Assembly (NCBI GenBank): GCA_021323395.1
Contig: JAJONL010000004.1
Span: 1-64,000 of the forward strand
DNA: 64,000 bases
Source: Nitrospira sp.
GTDB lineage: Bacteria; Nitrospirota; Nitrospiria; Nitrospirales; Nitrospiraceae
Reading direction: 5' to 3'
Position 1 is the stretch's first letter. The number at the start of each line of letters is the position of its first letter. Under the pieces are notes generated by a model. The model did not search any database, had not been told where the DNA came from, and was given only the letters and a program-made list of their open reading frames with translations. Made by a program: the position numbers and the translations under genes. Of the stretch, positions 19,431 to 28,955 are shown in pieces.

Positions 19431-20203
19431 AGACCCTTCGCTCCATCGATCTTAATTGTGATCTCGGCGAAGCCATGACGCCGGAGCAGGTGGATCTGGA
19501 AGCGCGCCTCATGGCGTACGTGACGTCCGTGAACATCGCCTGCGGCGTCCATGCGGGAGACGCCATGGTGATGCGTCGGACCGTGCAACTCGCCCGGCAG
19601 CACGATCTCGCCATCGGCGCACACCCCGGCTTGCCGGATAGAGGCATGCGCGGCCGTCGCGAGCAGCCATTGTCCGGGGACATCGTGCGGGAATTGATAC
19701 TGTCGCAGGTCGGCGAGTTGATGGCTATCTGTCAGGGGGAAGGCGTTCGCCTCACGCACGTCAAACCGCATGGAGCGCTGTACAATATGGCCGCCCGCGA
19801 CCGCCGGCTTGCCGACGCCATTGCCGCAACGCTAGGGCAGATCGATCAAAGTTTGATCTTGGTCGGATTAGCCGGATCCGAACTCCTTACCGCCGGGGAC
19901 GCGCAGGGCCTGGCCATCGCGGCCGAAGGATTTGCCGATCGAGCGTACCAAGCGGACGGTCGACTGGTTCCGCGCAATCAGGAGGGCGCCGTGCTCCACG
20001 ATGAATCGACCGTCGTCTCCCGAGCCTACTCGCTTATTCACGATGGCACGATCACGGCCATCGACAGCACGTCGCTCCAGCTCCGTATCGATACCCTTTG
20101 TCTGCATAGCGACACCCCAGGTGCCCTGCGGCTGGCCCATGCGTTGCGAACCATGTGTGACGATGGAAGAATTCCCGTTGTGCGATTGGACCATGCCGTC
20201 TGA
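19427..20203 (+). CDS. pxpA: 5-oxoprolinase subunit PxpA (LamB/YcsF)
   Basis: IDLNCDLGEAM, VNIACGVHAGDAMVMRRTVQLARQHDLAIGAHPGLPD, THVKPHGALYN. ATGA overlap with pxpB. Confidence 0.94.
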   Translation: MKTLRSIDLNCDLGEAMTPEQVDLEARLMAYVTSVNIACGVHAGDAMVMRRTVQLARQHDLAIGAHPGLPDRGMRGRREQPLSGDIVRELILSQVGELMAICQGEGVRLTHVKPHGALYNMAARDRRLADAIAATLGQIDQSLILVGLAGSELLTAGDAQGLAIAAEGFADRAYQADGRLVPRNQEGAVLHDESTVVSRAYSLIHDGTITAIDSTSLQLRIDTLCLHSDTPGALRLAHALRTMCDDGRIPVVRLDHAV

Positions 20204-21194
20204 TCGCCGTCATATTCATGTTCTGCGCCCCGGCCTCTTCACAACCATTCAAGATCTGGGGCGCCATGGCTTTCAACGCTTTGGCGTCTCGGTCAGCGGC
20301 GCGATGGATCGGTGGGCGCTCAGAGTCGGGAATCGTTTGCTGGGTAACCCTGACGATGCGGCCGGCTTGGAAATCACGATCCAAGGACCGGAACTGCTGT
20401 TCGAACAGGCATTGACTATCGCCATCACCGGCGCAGACCTTTCACCGACCTGTCACGGCGTGATGCTGCCCCTGTGGACGGTGGTCACGATGCCGGCAGG
20501 AAGCCGGTTGCAATTCGGCATACGGCGACAGGGCGTCCGCGCCTATCTTGCCGTTTCGGGAGGACTCGATGGTCCGATGATCCTTGGGAGTCGATCGACC
20601 CATGTGCGCAGCAGCGTGGGAAGTCTCGGAGGCCGCGTACTCAAGAAGGGAGACTGTCTCGACGTAGGCGCAGGATCCACCGCGAGCGCACAATGCGCAG
20701 GCCGTGCCCTTCCGCCGTCGCATCGGCCGCACTATTCCAACTCACCGACGGTGCGCCTCATTCCCGGCCCCCACGTCCATCATTTCACCGACGAGGCACT
20801 CCGGGTGTTGATCGAGCGTCCCTACCGGGTGACCTCCGAAGCCGACCGTATGGGTTATCGGTTACGTGGAGCTGAACTGCGGCAGCGCTCATCAGTCGAC
20901 ATCGTGTCCTATGCCGTGACCTTCGGCGCCCTTCAGATTCCGCCAGATGGGCAACCGATTCTGCTCATGGCAGATAGTCAGACGACCGGAGGTTATGCCA
21001 CACTCGCAACGATGATCGCCTCCGACCATTCTTTGGCGGCGCAGTTGTGCCCAGGCGACAGTCTCTCGTTCGCGCTGACTTCACAGGAGAAGGCCTCTGA
21101 GCTATTTCGGTCCCATCACGTCGAACTGGATCGTCTGCTGCCGCCTACCCCTCTTCGTGACTTCTGGCCGTTCCCTAGGAGTCTGTCCGAGTAA
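20193..21194 (+). CDS. pxpC: 5-oxoprolinase subunit PxpC (biotin-dependent carboxyltransferase family, KipA-like)
   Basis: VLRPGLFTTIQDLGRHGFQRFGVSVSGAMDRWALRVGNRLLGNPDDAAGLE; RLIPGPHVHHF; ADSQTTGGYATLATMIASD. Confidence 0.94.
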   Translation: MPSDRRHIHVLRPGLFTTIQDLGRHGFQRFGVSVSGAMDRWALRVGNRLLGNPDDAAGLEITIQGPELLFEQALTIAITGADLSPTCHGVMLPLWTVVTMPAGSRLQFGIRRQGVRAYLAVSGGLDGPMILGSRSTHVRSSVGSLGGRVLKKGDCLDVGAGSTASAQCAGRALPPSHRPHYSNSPTVRLIPGPHVHHFTDEALRVLIERPYRVTSEADRMGYRLRGAELRQRSSVDIVSYAVTFGALQIPPDGQPILLMADSQTTGGYATLATMIASDHSLAAQLCPGDSLSFALTSQEKASELFRSHHVELDRLLPPTPLRDFWPFPRSLSE

Positions 21195-21293
21195 GCCTTC
21201 GTTGCGAGGCCGCAGGCTCGAAAAAACCGAAAGCGTATTCGCTCTTGGAGTCAGACATCTACCGCAGTAGAATGGCATTACTCGGACAGACTC
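21179..21293. repeat. Element bounded by perfect 16-bp inverted repeats
   Basis: Left arm 21179-21194 gagtctgtccgagtaa; right arm 21278-21293 ttactcggacagactc is its exact reverse complement. Interior contains cgaggccgcagg. Confidence 0.85.
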
Positions 21294-21360
21294 TTCGGGT
21301 GATCGATCATTTCCGTGATGAGTCCTTGACAATGCTCTGAAGCGATCTATTATTATTTCC

Positions 21361-21561
21361 ATGGACAGTATTTTGACTCCCCGACAAATTACCCACGATG
21401 AGAAAAAGGCGGCCGAAGCCGCTTTTGCTGGTCGCCCATTCAATCCGAAATGGTCGGTCGCGGCACGCATCGTCTATGACGGCATCCTCGCCGCGATGGG
21501 AAAAGAGGTTCGAACCGTCGACATGCACGACGAACTCGAGCCGGTTGAGCCATTGGCGTAA
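21361..21561 (+). CDS. Small conserved-looking hypothetical protein (66 aa)
   Basis: MDSILTPRQITHDEKKAAEAAFAGRPFNPKWSVAARIVYDGILAAMGKE; no strong Shine-Dalgarno. Confidence 0.5.
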   Translation: MDSILTPRQITHDEKKAAEAAFAGRPFNPKWSVAARIVYDGILAAMGKEVRTVDMHDELEPVEPLA

Positions 21562-21661
21562 CCTTCCTCGCCTCTGTACCGAGCGGCGTTGACTCGATCA
21601 CGCCCGGACATCGACAACCACGCGAACGACGATTCAGCCTGCAGGCTCCCATTTCCACGAA

Positions 21662-24334
21662 CTACTGCTGCGTCGCAGCCGAGGCTCGATTGGCAAATTG
21701 CTTGACCAGCTCCCGTTCTTCCGCCTCGCTTGTGATCTCCCCATCCAACCGCGCCTCGGTCAATTGAGCTAAAATCGTGCTGTACAGAGGGCCCGGCGCA
21801 AGACCGTAGGATTTGAGCTCTTTCCCTGTCAAGACAGGTTTGACGGTCCGGTAGGTCGTGAGATAGGCGGCGATCTGCCGCTTCGCCGTTTCCGGCCTGT
21901 TCTTCGCCAGGAGAAATACGAGAGTCTCGTCCGACAGGCTCGACAGCATGCGCACTATCTCGGAAGGACGAAGGCCTGTCCGTTGCCTGAGTTGCCGGCA
22001 GATATTGTGCGTGGTGAACCGTGCCGCCATGATTGCAGATCGCTCCGCTTCCGTGAAGGGGAATCGTGCGAGCACATCCTGGACGGATCGCTCCGGCAAG
22101 ACCTCCGCCAGTGCCATGAGGTAGACGAGCCATCGCCTGATGGTCCGATCGAGGCAGGACAGTCTGTACCAATCCAGTCCCTCCTCCACGTCGATCAAAC
22201 GCCGGTCCAAACGGCTCGACCACACCAGCTTCGAATGTATGAACCGCAAAAGATCGAGATCCGCCAGCCGACGAACGGCATGGCGCGGTGTCCGCTCCGA
22301 AAATAAGAGTCGAAGCTCATCCAGTAATCGCTGGCCGGACAGTCGATGGAATAATTCCATCTTGACCGCGCCTTTGATCAAGGCCAGCGTTTCTTTGCTC
22401 AAATGAAAGCCAAAACGAAGTTCGAACCGAATCGCGCGAAAGACCCGCGTCGGATCCTCTACGAAACTCAGACTATGGAGCACTCGTATAATCTGCTCCT
22501 TGAGATCCCTTTGGCCGCCATAAAAGTCGATCAAGCGGCCGAATGCGTCGGGATTGAGCCTGACCGCGAGCGTATTGATCGTAAAATCCCGACGATAGAG
22601 GTCCTTCTTGATGGAACTCTGCTCGACCGTCGGGAGGGCGGTCGGATATTCGTAATATTCCGTGCGGGCCGTCGCCACGTCCAGTTTAAATCCGTCCAAA
22701 AATCGCAGCACCGCCGTACCAAATCGATCGTGAACGGTCACGGAGGCCTCGTTGTCCTTGGCGAATGCGCGGGCGAAAGTAATCCCGTCGCCTTCCACCA
22801 CCAAATCGACGTCGAGGTTGTCGATGCCGAGCAACAGGTCGCGGACGAACCCTCCGACGACATAGGCGGAATACCCGAGTCGTTCGGCCAGTTCGCCTGC
22901 CGTTCGCAGAACGTTCAACACCGGATGGGGTAACCGGTCACGCAACAGCCCCCCGATTTCACGGCGTCGCACCCCACGCACATGCTCCAAGCCCATCAGC
23001 GATTTTGGTTGAGCATGGGCGGCGAGCACGTCGTCGTGGAGCGCGCGAAGCAAATCGGTTCTTGTAATGACGCCGACGACCTTTTCACCGACCAGCACCG
23101 GCACGAATCGCTGATTCAATTCGATCATCCGGGCTTCGATGTCGTGGAAAGGCGTGTCCGGCCTCGCGCTGTACTGATCGCTCCTGGCGAAGTCGCCAAC
23201 CCGCTGATCGCCCAACTGGTGGAAGAGCGCTCTCTGCACGATTTCCCGTGAAATGATCCCGACATACTGCTCGTTCCGATCGAGGACGGGCAATACATTG
23301 ACTCCACTGGTGGTCATGGTCCGTTCGGCGTCCAAGACCGTCGCATCTGCGCCGACCGATTTGACCGGTTTCGTCATGACATCTTGAGCAAACAGCGAGG
23401 GGCGATATCGTTGCGTCAGGAGTGTTCTCAGTTGCTCCTGAACCTCGACGAGTGTCCGTCCCTTCACACTGGCGGCTGCGGCCACGGCATGCCCGCCGCC
23501 GCCGAATTCGCGCGCGATCCAGGCGACATCGATCTCGGGCCGTCGGCTCCGCCCGATAATTTCGACTTTTTCGTCCAGCGCAATGGCAACGATGACCGCA
23601 TCGAGGCCCTGCAGCTCAGCGAGCCGTTGAACCGCCTCAGCCAGATCACCTCGATAGCGGTCATAGGTGCTCCCGGTCACCAGAATTTTTCGACCCTCGA
23701 GATAGTAGATCTCCCCTGATTGCAGCAGATCATTCAGCAGGGCGATCAAATCGGGATCCAGTGGATGCTGCAGAGTTTCGGCGACGACGTTCAAATCGGC
23801 GCCGGCGCGCAGAACAAAGGCAGCAGCGTCCACGTCACGCGGGGTGGTGGAAGGAAAGAGAAACGATCCTGTTTCCTCGTACAAGCCCAGCGCCAGAATC
23901 GTTGCTTCGGAAGGGGTGATGAAAAGACCGCGCTCTTTGAGCCGCTCGACGAGCAGCGTGGTCGTGGCACCCACCGGTTGCACCTGTCGTTGCATGACCA
24001 TGGGCCATGGAGGTGGTTCCCGCTCTATCTCCTTCTCCTGGATTCCATGGTGGTCGAAGATGTGCACTTCCACATCTGAACGTGTACTGACGACTTTCAA
24101 TGGACCGAGCCGATCCGGATCTTGGACATCCACGAGGATCAATCGTCGCACCTGCTCGAGGGCCACGTCCTTGAGCCGGGTGATGTTCACATCATGCGAC
24201 GCCAGAAAGGTCCGCACCGCTTCCTGGGCCCCCCCAGGAAATACCAGCACGGCGTCAGGATAGAGTTTCCGAGCGGCGACCATCGAGGCCAATCCGTCAA
24301 AATCCGCATTGAGGTGCGTGGTAATGAGGTCCAT
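21662..24334 (-). CDS. DHH phosphoesterase / CBS / CCA tRNA nucleotidyltransferase fusion protein
   Basis: DLITTHLNADFDGLASMVAARKLYP; GGGGHAVAAAASV; tandem CBS (VMTKPVKSVGADATVLDAERTM...); AYVVGGFVRDLLLGIDNLDVDLVVEGDG; RRDFTINTLAVRLN. Confidence 0.92.
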   Translation of the reverse strand: MDLITTHLNADFDGLASMVAARKLYPDAVLVFPGGAQEAVRTFLASHDVNITRLKDVALEQVRRLILVDVQDPDRLGPLKVVSTRSDVEVHIFDHHGIQEKEIEREPPPWPMVMQRQVQPVGATTTLLVERLKERGLFITPSEATILALGLYEETGSFLFPSTTPRDVDAAAFVLRAGADLNVVAETLQHPLDPDLIALLNDLLQSGEIYYLEGRKILVTGSTYDRYRGDLAEAVQRLAELQGLDAVIVAIALDEKVEIIGRSRRPEIDVAWIAREFGGGGHAVAAAASVKGRTLVEVQEQLRTLLTQRYRPSLFAQDVMTKPVKSVGADATVLDAERTMTTSGVNVLPVLDRNEQYVGIISREIVQRALFHQLGDQRVGDFARSDQYSARPDTPFHDIEARMIELNQRFVPVLVGEKVVGVITRTDLLRALHDDVLAAHAQPKSLMGLEHVRGVRRREIGGLLRDRLPHPVLNVLRTAGELAERLGYSAYVVGGFVRDLLLGIDNLDVDLVVEGDGITFARAFAKDNEASVTVHDRFGTAVLRFLDGFKLDVATARTEYYEYPTALPTVEQSSIKKDLYRRDFTINTLAVRLNPDAFGRLIDFYGGQRDLKEQIIRVLHSLSFVEDPTRVFRAIRFELRFGFHLSKETLALIKGAVKMELFHRLSGQRLLDELRLLFSERTPRHAVRRLADLDLLRFIHSKLVWSSRLDRRLIDVEEGLDWYRLSCLDRTIRRWLVYLMALAEVLPERSVQDVLARFPFTEAERSAIMAARFTTHNICRQLRQRTGLRPSEIVRMLSSLSDETLVFLLAKNRPETAKRQIAAYLTTYRTVKPVLTGKELKSYGLAPGPLYSTILAQLTEARLDGEITSEAEERELVKQFANRASAATQQ

Positions 24335-24484
24335 GCCGGCATTTTAGCAGGATCGATCGAGTCGATTCAGTCTACCCGCTGAAGAGCAACCAACGACGCG
24401 GCACAGGCCGACCATGAAATGACGGTTTTGAGGGGCCCGGGTAGACGTTCCCGACCAGCAGGAGCCAGCAGAGAGAAATGTCGG

Positions 24485-25186
24485 TCAGCGAATATCTTGA
24501 AAGAAGATCCGAGGAAGGTAGGGAAACTTAAACTCCACATGTAGGATGATGAGCAGGACGCGCAGGAAACTTCTCCCAATACCCATCTGAAGGAACTTTC
24601 TGGCATCCGTCACAACCGGCGGAGACAGGAGCAGCGGAGTCGTCACCTGTAACAACTTTTCACAAAACACTACGTCTTCCAGGATGGGCTGGACAGGAAA
24701 TCCGCCAAGCTTCTCAAATAAGGATTTTCGCACGAACAACGCTTGATCGCCGTAAATGATACGGCTTCTGGTGCAGCGGAAGTTGTCGAGCCAGGAGATC
24801 ATCCGGAGTCGCCAGTCTGAACCAGAAAACTGGTGACGAAATCCGCCGGCCTGTATGGGGAGATCCGGTTCCATGGCATTGAGCCGGCTCAACGCCTGCG
24901 CCGGCAGCACGGTATCGGCATGGAGAAACAGCAGCCACTCGCCGCCTGCCGCGCCCGCGCCCGCGTTCATTTGCGAGGCCCGTCCTTTCGGCGCGTTGAT
25001 CAGGATGAGCGGACTGGAATCAGCGCCTTGCGGAGCGAGCAAAAATCGCCGGACCACCTCGCAGGTCCCGTCGCTGCTGCCGCCATCCACAACAATGATC
25101 TCATAGTCACCCGTTTGCGTGAGCACCTGTCTGAGTGTGTCTGGCAGCGCCCGCTCTTCGTTGTAGGCGGGAATCACCACGGAGAT
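24485..25186 (-). CDS. TIGR04283-type glycosyltransferase family 2 protein
   Basis: MISVVIPAYNEERALPDTLRQVLTQTGDYEIIVVDGGSSDGT...GRASQMNAGAGAAGGEWLLFLHADTVLP. Confidence 0.88.
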   Translation of the reverse strand: MSVVIPAYNEERALPDTLRQVLTQTGDYEIIVVDGGSSDGTCEVVRRFLLAPQGADSSPLILINAPKGRASQMNAGAGAAGGEWLLFLHADTVLPAQALSRLNAMEPDLPIQAGGFRHQFSGSDWRLRMISWLDNFRCTRSRIIYGDQALFVRKSLFEKLGGFPVQPILEDVVFCEKLLQVTTPLLLSPPVVTDARKFLQMGIGRSFLRVLLIILHVEFKFPYLPRIFFQDIR

Positions 25187-25760
25187 CATGGCAACAACCA
25201 ACTCGGAAGAAAGGTGCGAACATCAGCCGCCCAAGCCGAGGCATCCTCATCGATCGTCCCAAAAAGATCGCCGAGGGTCAGCACCATCGATTCCGTTAGA
25301 GCCAGATAGTCTTGCGTGCGCCGGCGGAGCCCATCCAACTCCGCCTTCCCCTCAGCCATCGCCTGCTGCAACAGGCGCAGCCCGAACCCATGATGGGCCT
25401 CCTCCTGACGGAGAAGAATCAGACGCAGCCGACGCCCCGATCCAGCGATTGGTTGAGAAGTCGGCGATAGGCGTCAAGGGCGGGCAGGAATGGAGAATCA
25501 CCCAGGTGACGGGGGGCGAGCCATCCGATGGCTCCGCGGAACACCATGGCATGCATCGCTTCCTGCCGGGCTTGCGTCGCCAGAAAACGCTGCGCCTTTG
25601 GGTCCGGCGCCAGGGCGGCCTGCTTGTGTGCGCAGGCATTGGCCAACTGTTCCCCATATTCGAGAAAGGCCAGCAGCCGAGCGATCGGCACCCGTTCGTC
25701 TGGAAGGATCACCATGTCATGAATTACCAGGGTTGAGGCGACGGCCCATTCAAACTCCAA
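25186..25760 (-). pseudogene. Ferritin-like (diiron) protein, interrupted by a 1-nt frameshift
   Basis: ORF 25419-25760 (WAVASTLVIHDM...ARQEAMHAMVFRGA...NQSLDRG) and the downstream frame (RRLRLILLRQEEAHHGFGLRLLQQAMAEGKAELDGLRRRTQDYL...LLP*) are collinear. Break at the C4 run 25435-25438; TTG start. Confidence 0.8.
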
Positions 25761-26500
25761 TCGTACTCGAGAAATTCCACCCTATAATCGGCGGCAAACA
25801 GATCCTGTTTCAACGATGCGTCCTGGACGTACTCCCGCACGAAATTCAGCACTGATCCGGAGCGGGCGGCGAAATCCTCTGCGAACCATTTGAAGATCAT
25901 CGAGAGGGAGGCCACTTTCTTCGACCGGTCGAACCGATTACGGGATGGGTCATTGACGAACTCACTGGTGGCTCGATGCAGTTGTTGGTCCAGTTGCTGC
26001 CCCTCATACGCCCACGATTGGAGTTTCGGACAGGATGCCGAAGCACAGACGATGGCGAAATGCATCCGTGGCTCATGGAACTGGGCGATCAGGATCTCCC
26101 GTTCCAAATCATAAAGATTGACGCTCTGTCCGCCGACCTGGTACTCCCGTGCGATGAAGTACCGATACCGGCCGAACAGGGTCGCCGGTGAATAGCGATC
26201 CAAGATGCCCTTCACCGCGAACGCATTGTAGGCGTTGATCCAAAATGCCAGACGATTCTCTGCCGACAAACGATTAGGATCCATCCGATCCAGCAGAGCC
26301 AGATAGGACGAGAGCTGCCCCTGCGGATGGATGGCGGGATAGTCAACGACGCCGTCCTGAACATGCATGCGTAACAAGCCCTGCCAGTCCTCGTGGGAAA
26401 ATTGGCCTGGAGGGACCGGGTTCGCTGGACTGAAGGAGGTTGGAACGGTCGTACAACCCATGGCCACAAGGATGAGAAGGCCGATCAGAGTGCGACGCAT
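25724..26500 (-). CDS. DUF547 domain lipoprotein
   Basis: Lipobox LVAMGC; FWINAYNAFAVKGILDRY, MHFAIVCASASCPKLQSWAYEGQQLDQQL. Confidence 0.9.
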   Translation of the reverse strand: MRRTLIGLLILVAMGCTTVPTSFSPANPVPPGQFSHEDWQGLLRMHVQDGVVDYPAIHPQGQLSSYLALLDRMDPNRLSAENRLAFWINAYNAFAVKGILDRYSPATLFGRYRYFIAREYQVGGQSVNLYDLEREILIAQFHEPRMHFAIVCASASCPKLQSWAYEGQQLDQQLHRATSEFVNDPSRNRFDRSKKVASLSMIFKWFAEDFAARSGSVLNFVREYVQDASLKQDLFAADYRVEFLEYDWSLNGPSPQPW

Positions 26501-26515
26501 CAGAGGCCTTTCCAA

Positions 26516-27514
26516 TCAGAGGGAGACGGGTGTTCGCCAAGCCGTCATCGGATGCCGCAGGACCGACCCTACCATTCGTCCATCGAGGCGGATACAGGTG
26601 GAACAATCGGAGCAGCGTTGAATTTCAGCTCGATCGAAGCGACTGAGGATCTCCGGGAAGGATGATTCAAGGAGATTCCCCACGGATGGGAATGCCAAAC
26701 AAGGCGCCACATTCCCGGATGCATCAATCGCGACACTGTAGCGTCCCGCATCGCAAGGTTCAAGCCGTCGGCCGCTGAGCCATGCCACATTGTCTTTGGT
26801 AAATTGTCGGAAGTACCCGGTGGGGATCAGGTCCTCATCCAGCAGCCGTTCGAACACGCGAACGGCTGCCGAGCGGTCGTACACCAATCCTGGATCCTCT
26901 TTGCCGTAAATCCCCACCTTCCAGTGATAGGCGCCGACGACTGGAATAAACCCTCGCGATCCGGCAAATCGCACGACCTCTGGTACGTCATCGCGATTCA
27001 CTTCGTTCACAATACAGGTGAGAAATTTCGGGAACGCATAGCGATCGAGGAGGTCAAGTCCGGACAGTACCTGCAGCAGCTGATCAGCCCCTCGAATTTG
27101 ACGATATCGAGCCCGATCAAGCGTGTCCAGGCTGATCGACAAGGGAAGGCGCAGTGAGGCAAACCTCGCCACGAGGTCCTTCGTCAGCCTCGTTCCGTTG
27201 GTAATCACACTCACATGCAATCCGAGAGAAGTCAGATCCTCCAGCACATCGACCAGGTCGCAACGCAGGAGGGGCTCTCCACCCTGGAGAAGAACAAACC
27301 GAATGCCTTCGGCGTAGAGGCGCTCAAATACCGAACGAATCTCTTTCCGGCTGAGTTCGTACCGTCCTTGGTTGAGGGGCAGATCGCAATAGCCGCAGGC
27401 TGAGTTGCAGCGCAGGGTGACCTGAAAGGTGACCAACACCGGCTTCCGTAGCAAGAGGTTTGTGAGCGGCTTGGCTCGATCGCAAATTACCGTAAACAGC
27501 TGTTTCGAAGTCAC
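26516..27514 (-). CDS. Radical SAM protein with Cys-rich (SPASM/twitch-like) C-terminus
   Basis: VTLRCNSACGYCDLP (CX3CX2C), VLLQGGEPLLR, SISLDTLD; C-terminal Cys at CDAG, APCLAF and CSDCSTC. GTG start is uncertain. Confidence 0.9.
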   Translation of the reverse strand: MTSKQLFTVICDRAKPLTNLLLRKPVLVTFQVTLRCNSACGYCDLPLNQGRYELSRKEIRSVFERLYAEGIRFVLLQGGEPLLRCDLVDVLEDLTSLGLHVSVITNGTRLTKDLVARFASLRLPLSISLDTLDRARYRQIRGADQLLQVLSGLDLLDRYAFPKFLTCIVNEVNRDDVPEVVRFAGSRGFIPVVGAYHWKVGIYGKEDPGLVYDRSAAVRVFERLLDEDLIPTGYFRQFTKDNVAWLSGRRLEPCDAGRYSVAIDASGNVAPCLAFPSVGNLLESSFPEILSRFDRAEIQRCSDCSTCIRLDGRMVGSVLRHPMTAWRTPVSL

Positions 27515-27711
27515 TGAGCATCCCCTGGCGCCGATGGCCAAATTTGAACGGGACTTGTCATTTTTTCCTGTTCTCGTCGCTCTTCTTCAGCATAACGCGA
27601 TGCAACCGGCACAATCCGATCGATTCTGCATGCCTCACGCCTGCATTTCAGGCATACGGCTTGCTGAACGGTTCACCGATATCCAGCTGTCTGATCGCAA
27701 GGAGGAACGTT

Positions 27712-28119
27712 ATGAACCCGCAAGCCCAGCCTTCAATACACACAATGGCCGCCGCTATCCTGGCAGCCTTGACGTTGTTCGTCGCGCCTGCATCGGCGAA
27801 AGAGAGGTCCGCGAAGCACACGAAACAAGGGACCACTACCTCGGCGGCCGCTGCCGCCTCTTTGCTGGGATCTGTTCCGGAATCCTCTCCTTCCGCCAAG
27901 CCAGGTCAGCACGACACCAAGCCAGGGGTGGCTTGGAAGACCGTCGGGGGCACCGTCAAAACCATACAGGGGGAGACGTACCTGGTTGAAGACTATGACG
28001 GCAATCAAATGAAGGTGCGCGTCGGACAGGGCACCAAACACCTGCGAGGCAATAAGAAGGTGGGCGACACCATTCGAGCTGAAATTACCCACGGTGGCTT
28101 CGCAAACTCAATTCAATAA
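27712..28119 (+). CDS. Small secreted hypothetical protein
   Basis: aaggagg RBS; signal peptide AAAILAALTLFVAPASA; C-terminal VGGTVKTIQGETYLVEDYDGNQMKVRVGQGTK. Confidence 0.7.
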   Translation: MNPQAQPSIHTMAAAILAALTLFVAPASAKERSAKHTKQGTTTSAAAAASLLGSVPESSPSAKPGQHDTKPGVAWKTVGGTVKTIQGETYLVEDYDGNQMKVRVGQGTKHLRGNKKVGDTIRAEITHGGFANSIQ

Positions 28120-28162
28120 CCCACTGATTTTGCGCACCCACATCAGATCATTGGTGTCTGTA

Positions 28163-28188
28163 AGGGGTCGACTTGCAGGTCGGCCCCT
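28163..28188. terminator. Hairpin between convergent genes (bidirectional terminator candidate)
   Basis: aggggtcgac-ttgcag-gtcggcccct: 10-bp stem with one G-U wobble, 6-nt loop, in the convergent interval 28120-28209. Confidence 0.55.
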
Positions 28189-28209
28189 CCGCCTTCGCTC
28201 GACCTCAGC

Positions 28210-28947
28210 TCAACGAGATGCCCGAACGAACACAATATCGCCGTAATAGGCCACGGCGTGCTCCTTCGTGTTGTCCGTGTCGCTCATGATCGCGACACCA
28301 TTGACCGCAGGAGGTTCCTCTCCAAAGGCCAGCCGATAATCTGCGTAGACATTTCGTTCCTCTTCGACCCAAGTACCGACGGCGTGAGGCCCGCTCTCCA
28401 CCACGATCATCTTGGCGAAGTCGGTGAACGCATTGTCTACGATCGTGCCGATCGGACTCGTGCCATCCCAAATATAGTTGAGCGCCCCGATGGGGATATT
28501 GCCGAACAATGCCTGCCCGGCCTTGTACTTGAGTTTTCTTCCAAAGCGAACCTTATCCGGCTCATAGGCGAACGTAATGTAGAGCCTTGCTGGATAGTCG
28601 TCGCCGGCTTTGCTGTTGACATCGCCCTTTCGCAGCAGGTTCTCCACCTTCCACCGCCAGCGCACGATTGGATATTCATGCAGGTCGATCGTCACGTCTT
28701 TGGTCAAACCTGAGGCGGACGCCTCGCTGACTGCCTTGACCACAAATGTGGATCCGTCCTTCACCACCTCATATTGTGTGTGTCGTTCAACCTTTTTAAA
28801 GGTCAGCGGCTTCCATCCCTCCGGCAACACGCTCCCCTCGGTCGCCGCGGAGAACCTTCCGACCTCCAACAGCATTGGTCCTTGCGCCAGACCGGCCGCC
28901 GCGGTGCCGAACAGGAACGTGAAGAGGGTAACCCAGAGAGGCGACAT
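28210..28947 (-). CDS. DUF3047 domain protein
   Basis: Signal peptide; LPEGWKPLTFKKVERHTQYEVV, PIVRWRWKVENLLRKGDVNSKAGDDYPARLYITF. Confidence 0.88.
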   Translation of the reverse strand: MSPLWVTLFTFLFGTAAAGLAQGPMLLEVGRFSAATEGSVLPEGWKPLTFKKVERHTQYEVVKDGSTFVVKAVSEASASGLTKDVTIDLHEYPIVRWRWKVENLLRKGDVNSKAGDDYPARLYITFAYEPDKVRFGRKLKYKAGQALFGNIPIGALNYIWDGTSPIGTIVDNAFTDFAKMIVVESGPHAVGTWVEEERNVYADYRLAFGEEPPAVNGVAIMSDTDNTKEHAVAYYGDIVFVRASR

Positions 28948-28955
28948 CCCGTCCC

